From contig JAKOWL010000235.1 of the NCBI GenBank assembly GCA_029781535.1, positions 1-38,002 on the forward strand: a stretch of DNA of 38,002 nucleotides. Direction: 5' to 3'. Positions 27,210 through 34,441 of this stretch are shown piece by piece; within the stretch, counting starts at the first letter, position 1, and each line of letters opens with the position of its first letter. Under the pieces are notes generated by a model. The model saw only the letters and a program-made list of their open reading frames with translations. It ran no database searches and had not been told where the DNA came from. Origin of the DNA: Pseudomonadota bacterium. Its GTDB lineage: Bacteria; Pseudomonadota; Gammaproteobacteria; Burkholderiales; Methylophilaceae. The position numbers and the translations under genes were made by a program.

Positions 27210-28469
27210 TCAAAGCTGCTTTATCAGTGGCGCCACCAGCTCCAGCAAGCGCTTACCTGCGCCGCCAGAAGATTCACAGAATTGCAACGCCTTTGCCTGC
27301 ATCCTTTCACGCTTGGCGGGGTTATGCAGCAGGTAGAGTATCTGCTCACGCAATTCCTCCTTGGTTCTGACCCGAATTGCCGCTCCCATGCGCACGGCAT
27401 TCTTGCTCGGTTCGGCAAAGTTATATGTATATTTTCCGATGATGATGGGCTTGCCCATGGCCGCTGCTTCAATCAGGTTCTGCCCGCCGAATTTCAGCAA
27501 ACTGCCGCCAATGAAAGTGAAATCACACGCGGCATAGTAACTGAACATCTCCCCCAGGCTATCACCCAGTATCACTTGCGTATGCGGCGGTACTGCCGAG
27601 GTCAGCTGGCTGCGGCGTTGAAAGCTCAGGCCGCGGTTGCGCATGATGTCGGAAACCTTGTCGAAGCGTTGCGGGTGGCGCGGCACGATCACCGTCAGGA
27701 TATCCAGGCCTTCCACCGCATCCAGAATGCGGCGTTCCTCACCCTCGCGCGTGCTGGCTGCCAGGAATATCGGCTTGCCGGTATCGAACAACGTCCGTAA
27801 TCTGCTGCCGCGTAATTCGCTGCCTTCGGGCGGCTTGACGTCATATTTCAGATTACCTGCTACGGATACCTGCGTCTTGCCCAGCAAACGCAAACGCTTG
27901 GCATCAGCTTCGGTCTGGGCGGAAATAACTGTCAGATTCTGCAAACCTTCCCGCACCAGCCCGCCTATTCTGGCGTAACCTTTGGCCGACCTTTCCGAGA
28001 GGCGTGCATTCACCAGCAGCAAAGGAATATTTGCCTTTTTGCATGCGGCGATCAGGTTGAACCACAGTTCGGTTTCCATGATCAGGCCGATGCTCGGCTG
28101 GAAATGCCGCAAGAAACGCTGCACCGCATAAGGCAAATCATAAGGCAGATACACTTGCTGCACCGTATCGCCAAACAATGCTTTGCCGGTAGCGCGGCCA
28201 GTGGGGGTGCCATGCGTCAGCAGGATATGGTGCTGCGGATAATTCACCATCAGCGCGCGCACCAGCGGCTCGGCGGCACGCGTCTCTCCCACCGACACGC
28301 AATGCAGCCAGATAAGTGGTTTTTTGGAAGGCCGTCCGAAAAAGCCAAAGCGTTCGCCCCAGTGCCGCAGGTATTCCGGCTGCCGGATACCACGCCAAAT
28401 CAGTTTGACGGGCACCAGCGGCAACAGCAAATATAACAGCAAGGTATATAAGAATCGGTACATATGCAT
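27210..28469 (-). CDS. waaA: 3-deoxy-D-manno-octulosonic acid (Kdo) transferase
   Basis: WaaA adds Kdo residues from CMP-Kdo to lipid A precursor at the inner membrane, an essential step of LPS core synthesis. The product of about 419 residues has an N-terminal membrane anchor (YRFLYTLLLYLLLPLVPV), then RGIRQPEYLRHWGERFGFF and IWLHCVSVGETRAAEPLVRAL with the catalytic Glu in SVGE. The C-terminal half has VPRHPQRFDKVSDIM and GGQNLIEAAAMGKPIIIGKYTYNF, the nucleotide-sugar-binding GT-B lobe. Three in-frame ATGs (28475, 28469, 28463) are possible; 28469 is favoured because GAGAG lies at suitable spacing. The gene is alone on its strand and divergent from nrdJa. Confidence 0.95.
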   Translation of the reverse strand: MHMYRFLYTLLLYLLLPLVPVKLIWRGIRQPEYLRHWGERFGFFGRPSKKPLIWLHCVSVGETRAAEPLVRALMVNYPQHHILLTHGTPTGRATGKALFGDTVQQVYLPYDLPYAVQRFLRHFQPSIGLIMETELWFNLIAACKKANIPLLLVNARLSERSAKGYARIGGLVREGLQNLTVISAQTEADAKRLRLLGKTQVSVAGNLKYDVKPPEGSELRGSRLRTLFDTGKPIFLAASTREGEERRILDAVEGLDILTVIVPRHPQRFDKVSDIMRNRGLSFQRRSQLTSAVPPHTQVILGDSLGEMFSYYAACDFTFIGGSLLKFGGQNLIEAAAMGKPIIIGKYTYNFAEPSKNAVRMGAAIRVRTKEELREQILYLLHNPAKRERMQAKALQFCESSGGAGKRLLELVAPLIKQL

Positions 28470-28617
28470 GGGCATTCTCTCACAAAAAAATTCGTTTTTT
28501 AAAAATTTTGCGCGTGAGTAATTGCTCACCCGACCGAAATTCAAAGCCTGTCGTGCTTTTACAAAAACACAATACTTTTTACAAAAAATAAAATTAGAAA
28601 TAATTCAAAAAAGAGTA

Positions 28618-28646
28618 TTGACGCACACAAAATAAAGGCATAAATT
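28618..28646 (+). promoter_or_regulatory. Sigma-70 promoter of nrdJa-nrdJb
   Basis: TTGACG (28618-28623) and TAAATT (28641-28646) are separated by 17 bases. Transcription would start near 28653, leaving a leader of about 130 bases. The NrdR boxes overlap the spacer and the start. Confidence 0.7.
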
Positions 28647-28672
28647 CTCGCAATCAACACAATATGTTGTGT
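28625..28672. promoter_or_regulatory. Pair of NrdR boxes, 32 bp apart
   Basis: Box 2 (28657-28672) reads ACACAATATGTTGTGT, matching 15 of 16 positions of the NrdR consensus acaCwAtATaTwGtgt as I recall it. Box 1 (28625-28640) reads ACACAAAATAAAGGCA and matches about 11 of 16. Their starts are 32 bases apart, i.e. three helical turns, which is the usual NrdR arrangement. NrdR is an ATP/dATP-sensing repressor of ribonucleotide reductase genes. Confidence 0.75.
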
Positions 28673-28780
28673 TTGACGGAGACTTATTCACACTAAACTT
28701 AGCTTCCGTCTACATGTCCAAATAATGATGCAGCCGGCCTATCACGCCGGTAAACGCAAAAAAAGCAATGGGGGAAAGTA

Positions 28781-30955
28781 ATGCTAAAAGCCATAGATAC
28801 GCAAGCCAAAGACGCATTGTCCGCGCACGAAGAAGCCGCCGCGATTCCTGTGCAATCAGTATCGCTCGATATCTGGGACAAGAAATATCGCCTGAAAACA
28901 AAAACAGGTGAACATGTCGATAAAGACATGGACGACTCCTATCGTCGCGTTGCGCGTGCTTTGGCTGATGTAGAGACCACCGAGGAGAAGAAAGCCGAAT
29001 GGCATGAGAAATTCCTGTGGGCTTTGCGTCATGGCGCCATCCCTGCCGGCCGCATCACCTCCAACGCTGGCGCGCTGGAGCATAAGCCTGCCACTTCCAC
29101 CATCAACTGCACGGTTTCCGGCGTCATCGAAGACAGCATGGACAACATCCTCGGCAAAGTGCACGAGGCCGGCCTCACCCTCAAGGCTGGCTGCGGTATC
29201 GGTTACGAGTTCTCCACCCTGCGTCCAAAAGGCGCGTTCGTGGCTGGTGCAGGTGCTTACACCTCCGGCCCGCTGTCGTTCATGGACATCTACGACAAGA
29301 TGTGTTTCACCGTGTCATCCGCCGGCGGCCGCCGCGGTGCGCAAATGGCGACATTCGACATCAGCCATCCGGACGTGACCGACTTCATCAAAGCCAAGCG
29401 CGAAGCTGGCCGTTTGCGCCAGTTCAACCTGAGCTGCCTCATCACCAAAGAGTTCATGGAAGCGGTGAAAGCCGATGCCGAATGGAAACTGGCTTTCCCT
29501 GTCACCGAGAAAGAATCCATCGTGGACGGCCTGAACATCAACGACGAGAGCCAGGTGGTATGGCGCGACTGGCCGGTGAAGAACAAATACCTCACCAAGG
29601 CCGACGGCCCGGATGCCGGCAAGGTTGCCTGCCGTGTATACAAAACCATCAAGGCACGTCGTTTGTGGGATGTCATCATGTCTTCCACCTACGACTTTGC
29701 GGAGCCAGGCTTTATCCTGATCGACCGCGTGAACGAGATGAACAACAACTGGTACTGCGAGAACATCCGCGCCACCAACCCATGCGGCGAGCAGCCACTG
29801 CCGCCTTACGGCGCATGCCTGCTGGGTTCCATCAACCTGACCAAGTTCGTGAAGAAACCGTTCACAGACAAAGCTTACTTCGACTGGGCAGAGTATCGCG
29901 AAACCGTCGGCATCTTCACCCGTATGCTGGACAACGTGGTGGAAATCAACGGCTTGCCGCTGCAACAGCAACGTGACGAGATCATGCGTAAACGTCGCCA
30001 CGGCATGGGCTACCTGGGCTTGGGCTCCACTCTGGCCATGCTGAAAATGAAATACGGCGATGAAGATTCCATCAAGTTCACCGAGGAAGTCACCCGCGTG
30101 ATGGCCGAAGTGGGCTGGGATGTGGGCGTACAGCTGGCCGAAGAGAAAGGCCCAGCCCCAATCATGGAAGAGAAGTTCGAAGTCACTGCCGACATGATGC
30201 GCATGCGTCCTGAAATGGCGGCAGACGGTATCAAGGTTGGCCAGAAGATCACCGGCAAGGTACTGATGGGCAAATACAGCCGCTACATGCAGCAGTTCCC
30301 AGAAGGCTTGCGTAACCAGATCGCCACCAAAGGCTGCCGTTTCTCGCACCACAGCTCCATCGCACCAACCGGCACGATTAGCTTAAGCCTGGCCAACAAC
30401 GCCAGCAACGGTATCGAACCATCTTTCGCGCACCACTATGCCCGCAACGTGATTCGCGAAGGCAAAAAATCCAAAGAGAAAGTAGACGTGTTCAGCTACG
30501 AGCTGCTGGCCTACCGCGAGCTTATCAACCCGAAAGCCATGCCTTTCTCCACTAATCCGGATGAACAACTGCCTGATTACTTTATTGATTCATCCACCAT
30601 CAAGGCCAAGGCCCACGTGGATATCCAGGCTGCCGCGCAGAAGTGGATCGACAGCTCCATCTCCAAAACCATCAACGTGCCGACAGATTACGACTTTGAG
30701 GATTTCAAAGACATCTACCTGTACGCATACGACAAAGGCCTGAAAGGCTGCACCACCTTCCGCTTCAACCCAGAAGCGTTCCAGGGCGTGCTGGTAACCG
30801 AGAAAGACCTGGAGAACACCACGTATAAATTCACGTTGGATGACGGCACCGTGATCGAAGCCAAAGGTAACGAAGAGATCGAATACGATGGCGAGACACA
30901 CACTGCTGCTAACCTGTACGATGCCTTGAAAGAAGGCTATTACGGTAAATTCTAA
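28781..30955 (+). CDS. nrdJa: Class II (adenosylcobalamin-dependent) ribonucleotide reductase, large part NrdJa
   Basis: This 724-residue enzyme reduces ribonucleotides to deoxyribonucleotides using a thiyl radical generated from coenzyme B12. The first redox Cys is in TSTINCTVSG. The active-site block ATNPCGEQPLPPYGACLLGS has Asn, the radical Cys and Glu, with the second redox Cys 11 residues after the radical Cys, the same spacing as in Lactobacillus and Thermotoga NrdJ. PTGTISLSLANNASNGIEPSF is the phosphate-binding region. The protein lacks the C-terminal Cys-rich tail, which is encoded separately as NrdJb 20 bases downstream. This split is known from Pseudomonas aeruginosa. The ATG has the strong ribosome binding site GGGGGAAAG. 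Confidence 0.95.
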   Translation: MLKAIDTQAKDALSAHEEAAAIPVQSVSLDIWDKKYRLKTKTGEHVDKDMDDSYRRVARALADVETTEEKKAEWHEKFLWALRHGAIPAGRITSNAGALEHKPATSTINCTVSGVIEDSMDNILGKVHEAGLTLKAGCGIGYEFSTLRPKGAFVAGAGAYTSGPLSFMDIYDKMCFTVSSAGGRRGAQMATFDISHPDVTDFIKAKREAGRLRQFNLSCLITKEFMEAVKADAEWKLAFPVTEKESIVDGLNINDESQVVWRDWPVKNKYLTKADGPDAGKVACRVYKTIKARRLWDVIMSSTYDFAEPGFILIDRVNEMNNNWYCENIRATNPCGEQPLPPYGACLLGSINLTKFVKKPFTDKAYFDWAEYRETVGIFTRMLDNVVEINGLPLQQQRDEIMRKRRHGMGYLGLGSTLAMLKMKYGDEDSIKFTEEVTRVMAEVGWDVGVQLAEEKGPAPIMEEKFEVTADMMRMRPEMAADGIKVGQKITGKVLMGKYSRYMQQFPEGLRNQIATKGCRFSHHSSIAPTGTISLSLANNASNGIEPSFAHHYARNVIREGKKSKEKVDVFSYELLAYRELINPKAMPFSTNPDEQLPDYFIDSSTIKAKAHVDIQAAAQKWIDSSISKTINVPTDYDFEDFKDIYLYAYDKGLKGCTTFRFNPEAFQGVLVTEKDLENTTYKFTLDDGTVIEAKGNEEIEYDGETHTAANLYDALKEGYYGKF

Positions 30956-30975
30956 GGCCGTAGAGGAGAACGAAC

Positions 30976-31692
30976 ATGACAATCAAAATCGAGAAAAAAA
31001 TCACTGGCTACAACGTAGTCACCCCGGAAGACAAAGCCAAAGAAGCTGCCGCGGTAGAAGCAGCGGCTAAACAGGCAGCGCAAGCCAAGGCCGAGATCAT
31101 CCAGCTGGGTGAGCCATTAAGCCGCCCGGATATCTTGATAGGCAACACCTACAAGATCAAAACCCCGGTGACCGAGCACGCGCTATACATCACCATCAAC
31201 GATGTCATCATGAACGAAGGCACCCCACAGGAACACCGCCGCCCGTTCGAGATATTCATCAACTCCAAGAACATGGACCACTTTCAGTGGATCGTGGCAC
31301 TCACCCGCGTGATGTCTGCCGTGTTCCGCAAGGGCGGCGATGTGACTTTTCTGGTGGAAGAGCTTAAAAGCGTGTTCGAGCCAAGCGGCGGCTACTACAA
31401 ACGCGGCGGCAAATTCGTGCCCAGCCTGGTGGCCGAGATTGGCGAAGTGCTGGAAAACCACCTGATCCAGATCGGCATGCTCAAACGCCCCGGCTTGGAC
31501 GAGCACCAGCAAAGCCTGGTAGACCAGAAAAAAGCCGAATATCTGGAAAAACACTCCATCAGTGAGGAAGAGATCACCACCGATGGCTTCCCCAAAGGCG
31601 CCCAGCTGTGCAACAAGTGCAGCACCAAAGCAGTAGTGGTGATGGACAACTGCCTGACCTGCCTGAATTGTGGTGACAGTAAATGTGGGTAA
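30976..31692 (+). CDS. nrdJb: Class II ribonucleotide reductase C-terminal part NrdJb
   Basis: This 238-residue protein corresponds to the C-terminal portion of single-chain class II reductases. It has an Ala/Lys-rich N-terminus (about 10-40), a TSCPD-type domain (about 55-160: TPVTEHALYITINDV, NSKNMDHFQWIVALTRVMSAVFRKGG) and a C-terminal zinc-ribbon-like tail with cysteines in LCNKC, CLTCLNC and DSKCG that re-reduces the active site. In P. aeruginosa NrdJb is needed with NrdJa. GAGGAG precedes the ATG. A clear terminator follows the stop. The last 25 codons recur downstream as a near-copy. Confidence 0.93.
   Translation: MTIKIEKKITGYNVVTPEDKAKEAAAVEAAAKQAAQAKAEIIQLGEPLSRPDILIGNTYKIKTPVTEHALYITINDVIMNEGTPQEHRRPFEIFINSKNMDHFQWIVALTRVMSAVFRKGGDVTFLVEELKSVFEPSGGYYKRGGKFVPSLVAEIGEVLENHLIQIGMLKRPGLDEHQQSLVDQKKAEYLEKHSISEEEITTDGFPKGAQLCNKCSTKAVVVMDNCLTCLNCGDSKCG
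31618..31692 (+). repeat. Direct repeat copy 1: 3' end of nrdJb
   Basis: The last 25 codons of nrdJb, including the stop, match 33124-33198 at 67 of 75 bases. The stretch 31636-31676 (41 bases) is identical to 33142-33182. The two copies are 1506 bases apart. Confidence 0.93.
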
Positions 31693-31693
31693 C

Positions 31694-31719
31694 AAAAAAG
31701 GAGCTTCGGCTCCTTTTTT
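31694..31719 (+). terminator. Rho-independent terminator of nrdJa-nrdJb
   Basis: Six A, the stem GGAGC, the loop TTCG, the stem GCTCC and six T follow the nrdJb stop directly. The A- and T-tracts extend the symmetry to 11 base pairs, so the element could work in both directions. Confidence 0.95.
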
Positions 31720-31731
31720 GTGCTAGATGGT

Positions 31732-33126
31732 ATGAAACTCATAACTAATCAGAACTGGACGATTCGAGCAGCATTTCTGACTGCCTTGATGCTGACGGCC
31801 TGCGTTAGCCCGCCACAACAGACCACCGGGCATTTTTATACTGTCCGTAATGCTCAATCTTCATCAAACCCTCAGTCGGTTGGTATATTTGGCGATAAAG
31901 CCATGCTGACTGATGCCGAATTGCATCAGGAGCTCCAAGCATTCGCTGACCGCTACATCCAGCGTGTCGTACAGGCAGCCGAAAATGCGACCAAAACGTC
32001 CAAGTCGTCAGAAGAACGCGAGGTCTTTCAGCGATTCAAAACAGCTTCTGCTGCTTCGGCGGTTTCTATTGCCATAGAACAGAACCCCTTGCATGGTTTG
32101 CGCGATATGCGAGTGATGGTGAGGCTGCAACACCTGGTATGGAAGAATGGCGGCCCAAAAGGCGTGAGTACGGAACAGGCGACCGACATCAACGACGTAC
32201 TGGCAAAGCTGGAATTGGCTATTGACGCCTTGGCCAGTCATGTTATCCCTGCAAGTGACATGCAGGAACTTAATGCGCGTATTGACGCATGGTATGAGCA
32301 ACGTTCTGAACAAACCGACGTAGCGTTCATCCGTTTCCAGAACCTGGATTTGCCCGGAACTCAACTGGATTCCAATACGTCGAATGTCGGCCTGCTCGCT
32401 CCGGTTTCACAAACGGCACACGAGTTGAATGAAACCCGCAAAATGGCTGATCGGGCATTGTTTCTGGCTAACCATATGCCTATGCTGGCCCAATGGCGCG
32501 GGGAGCTGCTTGTAAGCCATCTGCTATCATCGCCTGAGGTTGTCGAATATCTGGATGAAGCCAAATCAATACGCGAAACCCTACGTCAACTGATCGAGGA
32601 AACGAACCGCGCCCAAGCCAGACTCAGCGAGGAACGTCAACAGATCCAGCAGGAAATGGAACTCTATCGCCCCATCCTGCAAACGGCGGCGACTGATTTC
32701 CATTTACTGCCTGAGCACTTGGCAAGTGAGCGGGAAGCATTCTTTTCCGCTTTGGATTCCCGGGCTACCACTTACCAACCCATGCTGAACCAGATAAAAG
32801 ATATCTCCCAGAACAGCCTGGAAGCATCGTTAGCTGCGGAACGCGTTGTAAACAAGCTATATGAAGACAAAGCTGGTGATATTCCGTTTGCGGCCAAACT
32901 GGATAAAGTGTTACTCATTTCCGCACGCGCCGAGCGAGCTACGGCGGTACTGGAAACACTATTGGGGCCGAATGCCAAAGTAGCCGACCTTGATGTTCTG
33001 GATGCCCGCATTGCTGCACACGAGCGCAGGATTTTCAGCTACGTAGCAATGTTATTGGTGCTCCTAGCAGTGCTGGTTACAGGGATGCGGTTCATCTGGA
33101 TAAGAATGGGTAAGGTGCATACATGA
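31732..33126 (+). CDS. Hypothetical lipoprotein with coiled-coil body and C-terminal membrane helix
   Basis: This 464-residue protein has no family I recognise. The N-terminus (MKLITNQNWTIRAAFLTALMLTAC) is a lipoprotein signal with lipobox LTAC at about residue 24. The body is mostly helical with heptad-like stretches (about 270-310: ETLRQLIEETNRAQARLSEE, then RQQIQQEMELYRPI). A hydrophobic helix (about 440-458: YVAMLLVLLAVLVTGMRFIW) lies near the C-terminus, which is unusual for a lipoprotein and suggests a membrane-spanning or bridging protein. The gene starts 12 bases after the T-tract of the nrd terminator, so there is no room for its own promoter. Its TGA stop lies at the junction with the repeated nrdJb tail. 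A GTG at 31720 is an alternative start. Confidence 0.7.
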   Translation: MKLITNQNWTIRAAFLTALMLTACVSPPQQTTGHFYTVRNAQSSSNPQSVGIFGDKAMLTDAELHQELQAFADRYIQRVVQAAENATKTSKSSEEREVFQRFKTASAASAVSIAIEQNPLHGLRDMRVMVRLQHLVWKNGGPKGVSTEQATDINDVLAKLELAIDALASHVIPASDMQELNARIDAWYEQRSEQTDVAFIRFQNLDLPGTQLDSNTSNVGLLAPVSQTAHELNETRKMADRALFLANHMPMLAQWRGELLVSHLLSSPEVVEYLDEAKSIRETLRQLIEETNRAQARLSEERQQIQQEMELYRPILQTAATDFHLLPEHLASEREAFFSALDSRATTYQPMLNQIKDISQNSLEASLAAERVVNKLYEDKAGDIPFAAKLDKVLLISARAERATAVLETLLGPNAKVADLDVLDARIAAHERRIFSYVAMLLVLLAVLVTGMRFIWIRMGKVHT

Positions 33127-33198
33127 AGTACCAAAGCTATGGTGGTGATGGACAACTGCCTGACCTGCCTGAATTGTGGTGATAGTAAGTGTGGTTAA
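33124..33198 (+). pseudogene. Direct repeat copy 2: detached near-copy of the nrdJb 3' end
   Basis: These 75 bases match the last 25 codons of nrdJb (31618-31692) at 67 positions, in frame and ending at the same TAA. Relative to copy 1, the coding changes are one Val to Met and the first codon TGC to TGA; the other five changed codons (Ser, Ala, Asp, Lys, Gly) are synonymous. The first codon TGA is also the stop of the lipoprotein gene, whose frame continues into the copy. A 19-codon reading frame starting at the Met (33139) remains open, but expression is doubtful. The mostly synonymous changes suggest the copy came from another nrdJb that was under selection, rather than from local decay. 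Confidence 0.85.
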
Positions 33199-33211
33199 TC
33201 AATACAGATAA

Positions 33212-34300
33212 ATGGACAGAAAGTCTGCTTATAAAAAACACCTTCAATCCGAGACTTGGCAAAAGCAAAGAAGCGTTGCTTTAGCAAGAACGGATGGCTT
33301 CTGCCAATATTGTGGGGATATAGCAACTCAAGTTCATCACGTAACTTACCCTAAACGTTTTGGTGAAGAACACCCACATAGCTTAATACCAGTATGTGAA
33401 AAGTGTCACAACATTTCTCATGGGATACAAAATATGAATGAGTTAACAAATGTTATTCAAATGACGGAATTAGCGCCAAATGGTAATCGACTTAATTACC
33501 TGCTAAGCGGTGGTCGTGTATTTGCATCAGCCAGGTCTTGGGCGAGAGCATTACAGTTGCCAGAGAGCTTAATGAAATGGTTTGAGCAAGGACTTGCAAA
33601 CAAAGCTTTATTCAAGAAAGACACTGCAGGTGGCTCCCTAGAAATGCAGTATTCGAATACAGTTGTTTATAGGTGGCATGCTGTTGGTGGCTTACTCAGA
33701 GCATTCGACAGAGAATGGTATCAAACAGGTTATAGAAGTAGGCCAATCAATGAACAGCGCGAAATAGAAAAATTTCACAATAACTATGAAAATTTAATTA
33801 ATTGGGGTTATGACCTTCAAGAACGAGCATTGGCTAGTATGCTCAATTCTGAAAATGAAAGAAAAACACCTGTTACCCAAGAAACACTGCTAGAAGCCAT
33901 TAAGCAAGCCGTCGCCCCAAGATTAATTGCTCATGATGAAAAGTTATATGCCCACGATATTATGATTGCGGACATCAAAGAAAAATCGCCAGTGTATCGA
34001 GATCCCGAAGAATTTATAACTGTAAAGCAAGCCATCTCTGAGCAAGGCCTCGACTACTCCGTTTTACCTTTATATCCGAACAGCAGAGATAACTTATCAT
34101 CGGTAGTAGGCAAAGCATTAAAAGCAAGCAACACAGAGCAAGGCGCCTCCGTAGTATCTCGAATAGATGGACAGCCATTTAACATGGCTGCGGAAATGAA
34201 TACATATCGTCGAAGTGCCATTTACAAAATACTAGAGAATTACAAAAGTTTAAATTCTTTGGCTACACAATCGGAAGCGACCCTTTCCTCCGGGAAATAA
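33212..34300 (+). CDS. HNH endonuclease-domain protein
   Basis: This 362-residue protein has an N-terminal HNH nuclease domain (about residues 15-70): TDGFCQYCG, TQVHHVTYPKRFGEEHPH and SLIPVCEKCHNISHG. The two CxxC pairs and the HH are intact; the position usually Asn in NLIPLCxxCH is Ser, a tolerated variant in some families. The remaining 290 residues have no assigned domain; LSGGRVFASARSWARALQLP and FITVKQAISEQGLDYSVLPL look like DNA-binding or helix-turn-helix segments, and the end is AT-rich in coding sequence and unlike its neighbours. It starts 13 bases after the detached nrdJb tail with no good ribosome binding site. It may be a homing or restriction-type nuclease; neither is shown. 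Confidence 0.78.
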   Translation: MDRKSAYKKHLQSETWQKQRSVALARTDGFCQYCGDIATQVHHVTYPKRFGEEHPHSLIPVCEKCHNISHGIQNMNELTNVIQMTELAPNGNRLNYLLSGGRVFASARSWARALQLPESLMKWFEQGLANKALFKKDTAGGSLEMQYSNTVVYRWHAVGGLLRAFDREWYQTGYRSRPINEQREIEKFHNNYENLINWGYDLQERALASMLNSENERKTPVTQETLLEAIKQAVAPRLIAHDEKLYAHDIMIADIKEKSPVYRDPEEFITVKQAISEQGLDYSVLPLYPNSRDNLSSVVGKALKASNTEQGASVVSRIDGQPFNMAAEMNTYRRSAIYKILENYKSLNSLATQSEATLSSGK

Positions 34301-34441
34301 CGCCACGCTCACCCGCCCTACATTCCAAATCCCTCAAGTACGCGCGCGTTTCATTATCAAACCACCTGCCCTGAAAGGCAAGCTGGATGCGCCTTCCAGG
34401 CCGATGGCTTTGCTAATGAAAATTTAACGAATCAATCAAAA

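Larger units (their letters stand above)
28470..28780. promoter_or_regulatory. Intergenic region between waaA and nrdJa, 311 bases
   Basis: This AT-rich gap holds the nrd promoter and NrdR boxes, a possible second promoter (TTGACG at 28673 with TAAACT at 28694, spacing only 15), a short GCCGGC-type hairpin near 28733-28750 and a strong ribosome binding site GGGGGAAAG before the nrdJa ATG. I found no cobalamin riboswitch. A half-match to an NrdR box lies at 28567-28582. Confidence 0.6.

Noticed and set aside
28680-28780. Cobalamin riboswitch in the nrdJa leader.
   Set aside because: The leader is only about 130 bases and I could not find a B12-box-like segment; the short GCCGGC hairpin is not enough.
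29315-30352. Long antisense open frame within nrdJa.
   Set aside because: It is a shadow of the strongly coding nrdJa frame in GC-biased codons and has no recognisable protein features.
33124-33198. Possible selenocysteine read-through: the lipoprotein stop TGA sits at a Cys codon (TGC) of the repeated nrdJb tail and the frame stays open to the TAA.
   Set aside because: The sequence before the TGA is unrelated to nrdJb and no convincing SECIS-like hairpin follows, so the alignment is best explained by the recombination junction.
31618-33198. Integrative element with att sites at the nrdJb 3' end.
   Set aside because: There is no integrase or recombinase gene between the repeats, and 11% divergence between the copies is high for an att core.
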